From the NCBI GenBank assembly GCA_964479695.1, contig CAYZSO010000024.1, positions 1 through 42,046 of the forward strand: a stretch of DNA of 42,046 nt, in the 5' to 3' direction. This DNA is from JAAYZH01 sp964479695 (GTDB taxonomy: Bacteria > Bacillota > Clostridia > Saccharofermentanales > Fastidiosipilaceae). Numbering within the stretch: position 1 is the first letter of the stretch; each line of letters opens with the position of its first letter. The notes beneath the pieces are model-generated. The model was not told the origin of the DNA, did no database searches, and worked only from the letters and a program-made list of their open reading frames with translations. The position numbers were made by a program, and so were the translations under genes. This document shows positions 32,099 through 39,650 of this stretch, piece by piece.

Positions 32099-33572
32099 TT
32101 CTGTTGAGTCTCCTTTCGAAGAGGCCAAGCAAGGTGGTCAGAACTTTGATCAAGAGATAGTAGACAATGGCGACGGTAATCAAGGGGATAAAGGCATTAT
32201 AGGTGCGCGAAATCAGGAAATCGCCGGCCTTGGTCAAATCCATGATCGCAACGTAACCGACGATGGAGGTTTCTTTGATCAACGTAATAAACTCATTGCC
32301 CAGCGCCGGCAGAATATTTTTGACGGCCTGTGGCATGACGATATAACGCATCGTTTCGTTATAGGTGAAGCCCAGTGAACGGCCGGCCTCGGTCTGCCCT
32401 CTGCCCACTGCCTGAATGCCGGAACGGACGATTTCTGAGACATAGGCACCGGAATTGATTCCAAAAGTCAGGATGGCGGCAATCGTGCCTGCACGGCTGT
32501 TGAAAATGACCATGTACATAATCAAGAGTTGAACAACCGTAGGGGTGCCGCGGATTACATCAACATAGATGTCGGCCAAAACCGATCCCAAGGTCTTCTT
32601 CCCTTTCACCCTGGCTGCCATGCGCACAGTTGCTGCCGGGAATCCCAGACCGGTACCGAGGAGTGTGGCAAAGAATGAAATTAAGAGGGTTACGCCTAAG
32701 CCTTGCAGCATCAGGTATGCACCATTATTCGTTACGAAAATAAATTCCAGCTGGTAAATGAAATCCATAAAAGGGTTCGTGGAAGTTCTGCGAACAACCG
32801 TTGTCTCTCCGGTACCAAAATATTGGTTATAGAGCTTATCATAGGTGCCATCCAGTCGGATCTGATTCAAGCCGTCATTAAGATCTGCAAGCAAGGCGCT
32901 GTTGCCTTTGCCAACAGCAATTCCGTATTGCTCCGGTTCACCGGCAACCGGGGAGGCGAAGATTTTGCCTTGGTTTGCTTTGACAAATTCAGCGGCGGGC
33001 GTTGCATCGATAACGACTGCGTCAAAGGCCCCATTTAACAATGTCAGGATTGCGTCAACTCCTTTTTTGTAGCGGGAAACGGCCGTTGCCGGATCCGTGA
33101 GGACGGCTCCTTCCCCACCGGGTGTGACCATCAAGTCACCGGTAGTGCCTTCTTGCACGGCGATTTTCTTCCCGTTCAGCTCATCAATTGTCGTAATAGG
33201 ACTTCCCTCAGGCAGTACCAAGGCTTGAGAGGCATCGTAATAAGGTTCGGTGAAGTCGACACTGGCTTTTCTTGTTTCCGTGATGGTCATGCCGGCGATG
33301 GCGACGTCAATGCCACCGGATTCCAGAGAGCCAATAAGCGATTTGAATTCCATATTGGCCCAAGAGACGGTGTATCCTTTCTTTGCTGCCACGGCCTCGA
33401 TCAGATCCGCATCAAAGCCCGCCACCTGTCCATCGTTATCGATGTACTCAAACGGCGGGAATTCGGGATTGGTTCCGACTCGCAAAACTTTCGCTTCACC
33501 GCCGCCGGAACAAGAAGCCAGAGACAAAATGACACCCAGCAAGAGAGCGAAGGCGCTTGTTCGTTTCTTCAT
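32085..33572 (-). CDS. Fused amino-acid-binding lipoprotein and permease (GlnH-GlnP type)
   Basis: A 495-residue fusion. The signal peptide ends in lipobox SLASC (about 17-21). Residues about 28-245 form an SBP family 3 domain (RVGTNPEFPPFEYIDNDGQVAGFDADLI, then DVAIAGMTITETRKASVDFTEPYY). Residues about 265-490 form the permease with helix-rich HisM-type core and EAA loop EAGRSLGFTYNETMRYIVMPQA. The lipid anchor and the fusion both keep the binding domain next to its channel, as in streptococcal and lactococcal GlnP. It forms a complete importer with the overlapping glnQ. The start is ATG after GAGGGG. A good promoter lies 50-77 bp upstream. Confidence 0.93.
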   Translation of the reverse strand: MKKRTSAFALLLGVILSLASCSGGGEAKVLRVGTNPEFPPFEYIDNDGQVAGFDADLIEAVAAKKGYTVSWANMEFKSLIGSLESGGIDVAIAGMTITETRKASVDFTEPYYDASQALVLPEGSPITTIDELNGKKIAVQEGTTGDLMVTPGGEGAVLTDPATAVSRYKKGVDAILTLLNGAFDAVVIDATPAAEFVKANQGKIFASPVAGEPEQYGIAVGKGNSALLADLNDGLNQIRLDGTYDKLYNQYFGTGETTVVRRTSTNPFMDFIYQLEFIFVTNNGAYLMLQGLGVTLLISFFATLLGTGLGFPAATVRMAARVKGKKTLGSVLADIYVDVIRGTPTVVQLLIMYMVIFNSRAGTIAAILTFGINSGAYVSEIVRSGIQAVGRGQTEAGRSLGFTYNETMRYIVMPQAVKNILPALGNEFITLIKETSIVGYVAIMDLTKAGDFLISRTYNAFIPLITVAIVYYLLIKVLTTLLGLFERRLNRSDNR

Positions 33573-33621
33573 TGTTGTGTATACCCCTCAAAATAATCAA
33601 TTATTTGCATAACTCGCGTAA

Positions 33622-33649
33622 ATTATACAGGCTGTGGCCAAAGTCGCAA
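33622..33649 (-). promoter_or_regulatory. Promoter of the GlnHP-GlnQ operon
   Basis: On the minus strand TTGCGA (-35, 33649-33644), a 16-bp spacer and TATAAT (-10, 33627-33622). The spacer begins with CTTTGGCC, the only intergenic full copy of the dispersed word in this window. Confidence 0.65.
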
Positions 33650-33671
33650 GTACAAGTTTGTTAAGGATGAC

Positions 33672-33722
33672 GCGGGGTTTTCGCCGGGGTTTCGCCGGGG
33701 TTTTCGCCGGGGTTTTCGCGAG
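33672..33722. repeat. 12-bp tandem repeat GCCGGGGTTTTC, about four copies
   Basis: Units of 11-12 bp (GCCGGGGTTTTC with one T lost in one copy) lie between the divergent GlnHP and sigma-factor promoters. No gene covers this stretch. Confidence 0.85.
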
Positions 33723-33800
33723 ACTTCCGGCACTTACGGCAGATTTCAGCAGAGACTTACGGCAAAACTTTTTGATGCTACACTGAAGCGTAAGAAAATT

Positions 33801-33840
33801 GAGGATTTCCCCTGACACAATTGTCTAAGCAAGTGAGAGG
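33801..33840 (+). promoter_or_regulatory. Predicted autoregulated ECF promoter of the sigma-factor operon
   Basis: GAGGAT (-35, 33801-33806), 16-bp spacer, GTCTAA (-10, 33823-33828), then TGAGAGG at 33834-33840. The blocks GAGGATTTCCCC, TTGTCTAA and TGAGAGG and both spacings are identical to those at 6955-6994 before the serpins. GGATTTCC here also pairs with GGAAATCC at 33839-33846, so an operator reading is the alternative. Confidence 0.7.
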
Positions 33841-33863
33841 AAATCCGGCAGAAAGGATCAGGC

Positions 33864-34421
33864 ATGGATGAAGCTTCCCTTCTTTATAAGCGCTTCCTCT
33901 CGGGTGACCGGGAAGCTTTGGCCAAACTAGTTGAAGAATTTGGCGACCCCTTACTTCATTTCATCAACTCCTACGTCCGCGACTTTCATCTGGCCGAGGA
34001 TTTAATGGAAGATTGTTTCGTGGAACTTCTGGTCAAGAAACCAAACTTTCGCGGAGAGAGCCAATTCAAAACCTATCTCTTCCGCATCGGCAAGAACAAG
34101 GCCCTGAACCAGTTGAAGCGTTCCCGCCTCCTAACCTGGGTCTCCGACGACGACGCGGTCAATGAGCTTAGGCAAGACCCAATCGGAGCCGACACGCTCA
34201 TCCAAGACGAAAAGGAGCAGCAAATTCGCGATGCTATCGCAGGACTTCCCCCGGATTACGCAAGAGCTGTGTACTTAATTTATTTTGAAGAGCTCAGTTA
34301 CGAAGAAGCCGCAAAAGTTATGGGTAAAACGAAAAAACAGATCGATAATTATATCTACCGCGCTAAAAAACAGTTAGGAACGGTACTCGGAAAGGAGGAG
34401 AGCGATGAAAACAACCGATGA
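33864..34421 (+). CDS. RNA polymerase ECF-type sigma factor
   Basis: A 185-residue sigma-70 family protein with only regions 2 and 4, as in ECF sigma factors. Region 2 spans about 8-90 (YVRDFHLAEDLMEDCFVELL, then FKTYLFRIGKNKALNQLKR, the -10 recognition part). Region 4 spans about 120-175 (LPPDYARAVYLIYFEELSYEEAAKVMG, then KKQIDNYIYRAKKQL, the helix-turn-helix for the -35). GAAAGGA precedes the ATG by 6 bases. Its upstream block resembles an ECF promoter shared with the serpin genes, consistent with autoregulation. It overlaps the next gene by 17 bp. Confidence 0.92.
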   Translation: MDEASLLYKRFLSGDREALAKLVEEFGDPLLHFINSYVRDFHLAEDLMEDCFVELLVKKPNFRGESQFKTYLFRIGKNKALNQLKRSRLLTWVSDDDAVNELRQDPIGADTLIQDEKEQQIRDAIAGLPPDYARAVYLIYFEELSYEEAAKVMGKTKKQIDNYIYRAKKQLGTVLGKEESDENNR

Positions 34422-35139
34422 ACGCGTAACGGCGATTTTGGCCAAAGCCGCCTCCAGATCCGCTAAACGCCGCCGCCAGCTCACCACCCTGGCCGTTGCA
34501 GCCGCTCTGATCCTAGTCGCCTCGCCCCTCCTGCTGCGTTTCGTTTGGCGAGACCTGAACCAAGGTCCTCCCGGCACCGACGCCAGTGTCTTGGTTGCCG
34601 CAGTCAGCGATGATGCCACAGTGATTATTGAGAACTTCAGCGCCGGTCCTACTTCCATGGACACCGGCACTACATCGACGGGCACTCCCGAAGCCGCTCC
34701 CGGCGTGGACGGACTGACGAAAACCACCTCGCCCACAAGTCGTGAAGCCTCCACACCCACAAGCCTAGAAGGAGCCACTACCCCCACAAGCCTAGAAGAA
34801 GTCACTACCCCCACAAGCCGTGAAGCCTCTTCCCCGCTCGCCCGCCTTTCGGATGAGACGACCGAGGGAGTTCGCCGCGAAGTGTACAGCGATGCCAAGC
34901 GGACGCGCGAACTGATCATGCTCTCGGCGCAAACAGGCTACCCCGAGGATTTCGGCCAGGTGTTCACTGAATCGACTGAGCAAGAAGTGCAAATTTCCGG
35001 TGTGCTTGTGCGGATCATTCCGAACGGCGAGGAAAAGTTTGTTATATTCTTTACCAGGGATGGTTCGTACTTCAGTGCCCGTTCGCAAGGCTTGGCCAAA
35101 GCCGAAGTCATCACCTTTTTGACATCCTATTTAAGTTAG
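34405..35139 (+). CDS. Single-pass membrane protein, probable anti-sigma partner
   Basis: A 244-residue protein with a short basic cytosolic N-terminus (about 1-26), one membrane helix (about 27-48, TLAVAAALILVASPLLL) and a long outer part. The position directly after an ECF sigma gene, with 17 bp overlap and a strong AGGAGG site, is that of an anti-sigma factor. However, the cytosolic arm is too short for a classical zinc-binding anti-sigma domain and has no Cys/His motif. The outer part has a Thr/Ser/Pro linker of about 35 residues made of near-repeats of TPTSLE and TSREAS (roughly 110-145), then a compact folded end (QISGVLVRIIPNGEEKFVIFF). The linker could be a protease-sensitive segment. 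Function inferred from context only. Confidence 0.7.
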   Translation: MKTTDERVTAILAKAASRSAKRRRQLTTLAVAAALILVASPLLLRFVWRDLNQGPPGTDASVLVAAVSDDATVIIENFSAGPTSMDTGTTSTGTPEAAPGVDGLTKTTSPTSREASTPTSLEGATTPTSLEEVTTPTSREASSPLARLSDETTEGVRREVYSDAKRTRELIMLSAQTGYPEDFGQVFTESTEQEVQISGVLVRIIPNGEEKFVIFFTRDGSYFSARSQGLAKAEVITFLTSYLS

Positions 35140-35192
35140 GGAGATAGCACCTTTTCGCATCCCATTTGGGTTAGGGGGACAACACTTTGTTT
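35123..35192 (+). repeat. 35-bp direct repeat carrying the stop of one gene and the ribosome site of the next
   Basis: A unit starting CATCCYATTT and continuing through GTTAGGG to CACYTT occurs at 35123 and 35158. The first copy contains the TAG stop of the membrane protein; the second supplies the AGGGGG ribosome binding site and the TTG start of the hydrolase. Confidence 0.75.
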
Positions 35193-35885
35193 ATTAATGA
35201 CTTATATTATGAGAAAGTCGGCAGCGGTCCTAACATCGTTCTGCTCCACGGAAATGGCGAAAGCCATGAAATCTTCCAAGAGTTGATTGCTGAACTTCAG
35301 CCTGATTTTACAGTCTATGCTTTTGACTCGCCGGGTCATGGCTTATCTCACCCGGTTGACGAATATCATTATGCTGAAATGGCTGCGGAAATAGCAGCTG
35401 CTCTGCGTGAAGTCCTGTCCTCGCCGGCACTGGTGGTCGGCTTCAGTGACGGCGGTATCTTGGCGCTTTATCTGGCTATGGATCATGCGGATGTAATCGC
35501 GGGAATAATCCCCTGCGGTACGAATTTTTCGCCGGATGGCGTCTTGCCGGAATGGACCAAAGAATTCCTGCGTTATTACGAAGAGGATCCTTCCAACAAG
35601 CTTCTGAAACTCATGTTGACGGAGCCGCAAATTACGGAGCAAGATCTGCAGCGAATCCAGGTGCCGACGCTTGTTTTGGCGGGCGAAAACGACTTGATTC
35701 GCCCGGAGCACACCGAAGAGCTTCACAAAAATATTGCCGGATCTTCTCGCATCATTGTGATGGGCGAAGATCACGGCTCCTACATTGAACACAGTGCGAA
35801 ACTGGCTCCCTATATCCGAGGGATGGCGGGGCGGCTTTGGCCTAACGAAAGACCTGATGCAAGGTCTGATGCAAGGTCTGAATAA
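35187..35885 (+). CDS. Alpha/beta hydrolase
   Basis: A 232-residue cytosolic alpha/beta-hydrolase fold enzyme. The oxyanion stretch IVLLHGNGES is near residue 18, the nucleophile elbow is GFSDGG with Ser at about 87 (Asp follows the nucleophile where Gly or Tyr-like residues are common), the acid is in GENDLIRPEH (about 169) and the histidine in GEDHGSY (about 195). It is probably an esterase or peptidase of small substrates; no closer assignment is possible. The start is TTG, set by AGGGGG 9 bases upstream. It follows the sigma/membrane-protein pair at 47 bp and may be in the same operon. The C-terminus RPDARSDARSE comes from a 15-bp DNA repeat. Confidence 0.85.
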   Translation: MFINDLYYEKVGSGPNIVLLHGNGESHEIFQELIAELQPDFTVYAFDSPGHGLSHPVDEYHYAEMAAEIAAALREVLSSPALVVGFSDGGILALYLAMDHADVIAGIIPCGTNFSPDGVLPEWTKEFLRYYEEDPSNKLLKLMLTEPQITEQDLQRIQVPTLVLAGENDLIRPEHTEELHKNIAGSSRIIVMGEDHGSYIEHSAKLAPYIRGMAGRLWPNERPDARSDARSE

Positions 35886-35958
35886 ACTGTGCCTGAATGG
35901 GAAGTGCCTGAATATACTTCGCTAAGTGTATACCCGGAATGAAGTGACAGATGCCTGA
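35886..35958. other. Short convergent intergenic region with hairpin
   Basis: GTGCCTGAAT is repeated twice, and TATACTT/AAGTGTATA (about 35913-35933) can form a stem with a small bulge. It could separate the convergent hydrolase and PH-like transcripts. Confidence 0.4.
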
Positions 35959-36471
35959 TCATTGGTCGGGGTAATCGTCGTAGGGAGTTGGATCCAGATT
36001 GTCGACGGAGACATCGATGTCACTTTCGAGGTGGTCCGGAATACCGTCGCCGTCGTAATCTCCCGGTACACTGACCGCACCTGTTCCGACACCAAACATT
36101 TCGCGTCCGGTGATGTTGCGGGCGTCGCGGGCTTCTTCGACCAATTTCTGCAAATAATCGGCGACTGTCTCTGAGTGCCTGATGTTGACCAGCGACAAGC
36201 TGGGGGATGTTCGGTCCGATGCGTGCACGGTCACGGTCCCCACGCCGAAGATCTTCTGGCCTAAGCTACGTTTTACGTCGACATCCAAAACGCGATAGAG
36301 CAGAATGTCGTTGCTTGTTGTATTGAGCAGACCGATTTTGACGTTTAGTTTGTCTTTTGTCAGGCTGTATTTTGTAAAGCTCAAGGGCAAGCCCAAATAA
36401 CGCTTACGGTCATGCCATAGGATGACTTCGTTGTCTTTTTCTTTGCTGAATTCTTCGAACGACTGTGCCAT
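35959..36471 (-). CDS. PH-like domain protein with C-terminal calcium-loop-like motif
   Basis: A 170-residue protein. The main body (about 15-115) reads as a bacterial PH-like domain (YdbS/DUF304-like): LGLPLSFTKYSLTKDKLNVKIGLLNTTSNDILLYRVLDVDVKRSLGQ is split over several predicted strands and ends in a HSETVADYLQKLVEEAR helix. The last 30 residues are very acidic and hold DYDGDGIPD, which looks like a calcium-binding loop of thrombospondin type 3 or dockerin repeats. Such motifs are usually extracellular, yet no signal peptide is visible. The ATG at 36471 has AAAAGGGGG before it; 33 further in-frame codons upstream are unsupported. It lies 116 bp after pepF2 on the same strand. Confidence 0.75.
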   Translation of the reverse strand: MAQSFEEFSKEKDNEVILWHDRKRYLGLPLSFTKYSLTKDKLNVKIGLLNTTSNDILLYRVLDVDVKRSLGQKIFGVGTVTVHASDRTSPSLSLVNIRHSETVADYLQKLVEEARDARNITGREMFGVGTGAVSVPGDYDGDGIPDHLESDIDVSVDNLDPTPYDDYPDQ

Positions 36472-36587
36472 GTTTGCCCCCTTTTTTGCGGGTTTTTTGC
36501 TATGTGTTTGCAGGTTTTTTTGCAATGCGGTTATGGGTTTTGCGGTTGATTTATTGTTGTCGTAATGCACGTTTTCCGACTGCGATA

Positions 36588-38705
36588 TTACTGCATCGTT
36601 TCGACGAGTGCTTCGTATTCGGAGATCATGGCGGTGAATTCGGCCATGGCCCCTTCCCAGAATGCGGGTTCACGGAGGTTGACGCCGACTTTTGCAGCCA
36701 CATTTTCGCAGCTTGCCACAGTTGTTTCATGTAGCATGTCACGATACTTGGCCATGAAGGGTGCGCCTTCTTGACGGTACAAGTTGTAGAGTCCCATGGA
36801 GAAGAGTTGCCCGAAGGCGTATGGGAAATTGTAGTAACTTAGGCTGCTGGAGTAGTAGTGACCTTTGCAAATCCACATGTAGGGGTGGCGGGCGGCTTTG
36901 GCCAAAGAATCCCCATAGGTCTTCTCCTGCGCACGAAGCATGATGTCTTGCAGTGCCTTGCTGTCCATGAACTCGCTCTCGCAGCGCTCGAAAACTTCCT
37001 GCTCAAAGAGGAAACGCGAATAGATGTCGACTATGGTCTGGGTGGCACCGGAGAGGAAATTCTCCAGGAGGGCGAGCTTCGCTTGAGGATCGTCCGTCTT
37101 GTCTAGGGCTTGCAGCGTGAGGTGCGTCTCGTTAAAAGTCGACGCCGTCTCCGCCACCGGCATGCTGTAATCCCAATTGAGCGGGGCGTGATCCTCAATA
37201 CAACTTCCGTGGTAGGCATGCCCCAGCTCATGTGCCAAGGTCGAGATGGAGTCGAAGGAACCATCGAAGTTGGTCAGGATCCGGCTCTCCTTGATCATCG
37301 GAAGATTCTCGCAGAATGCACCACCCGCCTTGCCTGGACGCGGCAGGAAATCGATCCATTCCTCGTCAAAAGCCCTTTGCATCACATCCGCGATATCTTG
37401 GGAAAGTGGCGTGAAAACTTCCAGCAGGTAGTCCCTAGCTTCCTCGACTGTGAACTTGGCATCTATTTTGCCGACCGGCGCAAAGAGGTCGTAGAAGGGT
37501 AGTTGATCTGTGGTGGGTTGGTCTGTGGTGGGTTGGTCTGTGGTGGGTTGGTCTGTGGCGGGTTGGTCTGTGGTGGGTTGGTCTGTGGTGGGTTGGTCTG
37601 TGGTGGGTTGGTCTTGGCCAAGCAAACGCGCCTTAGCCCGCAGATATCGTCTGAAATCCGGGAAAGACTTCTCCATAACCCCCATCATGGTATCTAGCGT
37701 TTCGCGATCGAGGCGAGCGGCCTGCAAAGCCTCCGCCAAAGGCGATTCATACCCTCTCTCCCTACACAAAAGCGTCACTTGTTGCTTGATAGAATTCAGC
37801 GCATAAGCCACACTGTCCTCTATTTTCGAATAAGCCTTGAGCTCTGCTTCGTACGCCTTGCGCCTGACTTCCCGGTCGGGATCGTGGGCTAAATTCCGCA
37901 CATCCGAGAGCGTAATCGTCTGTCCCTCATAGTCAACTTCTAACGTCGAGGTGAGGAAGCCCTGCAACTTGCTCCAGGCAGATCCACCGCTGATGTTGAG
38001 TTTCGCCGCCAGCTCTTCCATGCGGCTGTCCATTTTGAAGCGCGCCAGGTCTCGATGTTCCCCCAGAATAAATTTGTAGTGCGCCAGGCCATTTCTCTCC
38101 GCGAATTGGTCAACATCTTCTACTTTGGCCAAAGCCCCCTGCACCTCCACCTGCAACACTTCCGCTCCTGAGAGGGCCATCATCAGTCGGTTCAGGAGTG
38201 ACGGATACTCGGTGTTCGTGGTATCCGCCTCTGCAAGCAAGTTCGGGTAGTTGACGACTTTATACCCTGTCACCATCAGGTCTTCCAACAAACGGATTGC
38301 CTTTACTAGGGTTACTTCCTGTTGCTTCGCTTGTTCTTGCGGTTGTTCGTGCGGTAGTTCGTGCGGATGTTTTTGCGGTTGTTTTGTGACTGCTGCAGAA
38401 TTCTCTGTGGCAATTTTATCTGTGGAATTTTCTGTGGCAATTTCATCTGCAGGAAGAGCAGTTGCTGAATTTGCTTCCGCGGAAAGTGCTCCCGCGGAAA
38501 GTGCTCCCGCGGAAAGTGCTTCCGCGAGATTAGCCGCCTGTTTCAACAAATCGTCGAGATGATCCAGATCAGCTTGATAGGTGGGGTCATCTAAGCCTTT
38601 ATACAAGCTGTCAAGATTCCATGTGTATGTTTTCTCAGCTAAGGCTTCTGTGGTCATCTGGTCCAAAGTCTTGTTTGTTGCCATATCGACTGTGCTATCT
38701 GTCAT
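36588..38705 (-). CDS. Oligoendopeptidase F (M3 family), copy 2, with low-complexity insertions
   Basis: A 705-residue M3B zinc peptidase, about 100 residues longer than copy 1. The zinc motif HELGH lies at about 488 (STLAHELGHAYHG), with the second-half motif PVAETASTFNET. The extra length is two inserts. One, at about 60-125, is Ala/Ser/Glu-rich then His/Gln/Pro-rich (repeats of LSAGA and HELPHEQPQEQ). The other, at about 363-400, is seven to eight copies of TTDQP before the segment that normally links helices. Both come from 15-bp-type DNA repeats. The catalytic core is otherwise intact, so the enzyme is probably active, with flexible loops at the surface. GAGGGA precedes the ATG. It cleaves short peptides in the cytosol. 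Confidence 0.93.
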   Translation of the reverse strand: MTDSTVDMATNKTLDQMTTEALAEKTYTWNLDSLYKGLDDPTYQADLDHLDDLLKQAANLAEALSAGALSAGALSAEANSATALPADEIATENSTDKIATENSAAVTKQPQKHPHELPHEQPQEQAKQQEVTLVKAIRLLEDLMVTGYKVVNYPNLLAEADTTNTEYPSLLNRLMMALSGAEVLQVEVQGALAKVEDVDQFAERNGLAHYKFILGEHRDLARFKMDSRMEELAAKLNISGGSAWSKLQGFLTSTLEVDYEGQTITLSDVRNLAHDPDREVRRKAYEAELKAYSKIEDSVAYALNSIKQQVTLLCRERGYESPLAEALQAARLDRETLDTMMGVMEKSFPDFRRYLRAKARLLGQDQPTTDQPTTDQPTTDQPATDQPTTDQPTTDQPTTDQLPFYDLFAPVGKIDAKFTVEEARDYLLEVFTPLSQDIADVMQRAFDEEWIDFLPRPGKAGGAFCENLPMIKESRILTNFDGSFDSISTLAHELGHAYHGSCIEDHAPLNWDYSMPVAETASTFNETHLTLQALDKTDDPQAKLALLENFLSGATQTIVDIYSRFLFEQEVFERCESEFMDSKALQDIMLRAQEKTYGDSLAKAARHPYMWICKGHYYSSSLSYYNFPYAFGQLFSMGLYNLYRQEGAPFMAKYRDMLHETTVASCENVAAKVGVNLREPAFWEGAMAEFTAMISEYEALVETMQ
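37505..37613. repeat. 15-bp in-frame minisatellite encoding TTDQP repeats
   Basis: The unit GTCTGTGGTGGGTTG is repeated about seven times with only one changed base (a C for T that gives Ala in one unit). The near-perfect identity, including silent positions, indicates recent expansion; the copy number is likely variable between strains. Confidence 0.92.
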
Positions 38706-39279
38706 TTTTGTGCTCCCTCAATTCTGGTGGGTTAGGTTTCAAGTGGCTATGTTGTTCGCTGCTATATTACCTGCTGTTCTATTACTAGCTGCTTTTTTAA
38801 AAGTAAGGAACTTTACATCACTGCAGCAAAAGTAATTCCTTCCATTACTAGATCATGAGTAGCTCATGTAACCTAAATTAACAGTAAGTTCTTAAAACAA
38901 TTCTAGCACTCCATGTCCTTATCTCCAGTGCCAAGCTGCATGTATGGTTCGCATTTTTTTGTAATTATTTTGACAACTTTCTCCTTCATTCTAGTGTGCA
39001 TGTTTCCACATTCTATCCGCATTTTATAAGTTCGCTATATGGGTTAGTGATTTACGAAGGTACACAAGTTTCAGCCTATGGTTCCTTGGCTATCTTCTTC
39101 GTTAGGCAAATGAGTTATGGAATGTACGCTCAGCTACGACTTATTGCCATAAGTCCAGCTGTTTTCTAGGCTGTTTTCGAGTGCGAATCTCTTCAAGCAA
39201 CAAAACAATTACCCAACATACAACATTCTAAGAAAACTTGTCCAAATCACTGATTTCTGCGCTTGCCAGTTAAAAAAAT
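38706..39279. other. Non-coding stretch with conserved 42-bp block upstream of element D
   Basis: No gene is visible. A CATGAG-TAG-CTCATG hairpin is near 38854-38868. The 39113-39154 block matches 20669-20710 at about 39 of 42 positions, ending in ACTTAT-TGCC-ATAAGT. As at element B, the block precedes the inverted-arm element (distance to the first arm 126 bp here, 95 bp there). Confidence 0.6.
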
Positions 39280-39520
39280 TTTCGAATTTGGTTCGGATCG
39301 GGATTCTTGCGACATTGAAACTTTTCTAAGTAGAACATGGCCTCCGGTTTAAGAACAGATAGAATGATTCCTGACCTATGCCTGGAGATTATTGAATGAA
39401 TACTGACCTAGACTGAGCCAGTGTCAAATATAAGCATTACACCAGCAGAAAAAGCCTCTTCAAAGCACAGTGCAATCCTGTCAGATGTCGCAAGTTTCGC
39501 GATCCGAACCAACTTGCAAA
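39280..39520 (+). repeat. Repeat element D: inverted-arm family
   Basis: Arms are at 39280-39314 and 39486-39520 (span 241 bp), both containing TTGGTTCGGATCG and TTGCGACA. Direct repeats GAATGATTCCTGACCT (39362-39377) and GAATGAATACTGACCT (39394-39409) are offset 32 bp. The AACAATACGTCGCCAAAACC box follows at about 39563-39582 and a member of the CTACATAAGTTTA palindrome family at 39605. The order matches element A. Confidence 0.85.
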
Positions 39521-39604
39521 TAATAAAACCATTACTCGAAGACTAATGGAACAAATTCAAGGAACAATACGTCGCCAAAACCGCTCCGCCACTGAAAACC
39601 ACTG

Positions 39605-39628
39605 CATATGTTTAAAAATAAACTTATG
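39605..39628. repeat. Palindrome, copy 3 of the CTACATAAGTTTA family
   Basis: CATATGTTTA-AAAA-TAAACTTATG, one mismatch in the stem, 22 bp beyond the chrA stop. It follows element D as copy 1 follows element A. On the chrA (minus) strand the loop is TTTT, but no T-tract follows the stem. Confidence 0.65.
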
Positions 39629-39650
39629 TAGTCATTTTGCTCGCTAGCCC

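Noticed and set aside
37505..37613. Possible CRISPR-like or regulatory direct repeat
   Set aside because: The units abut without spacers and lie in frame inside pepF copy 2, so it is a coding minisatellite.
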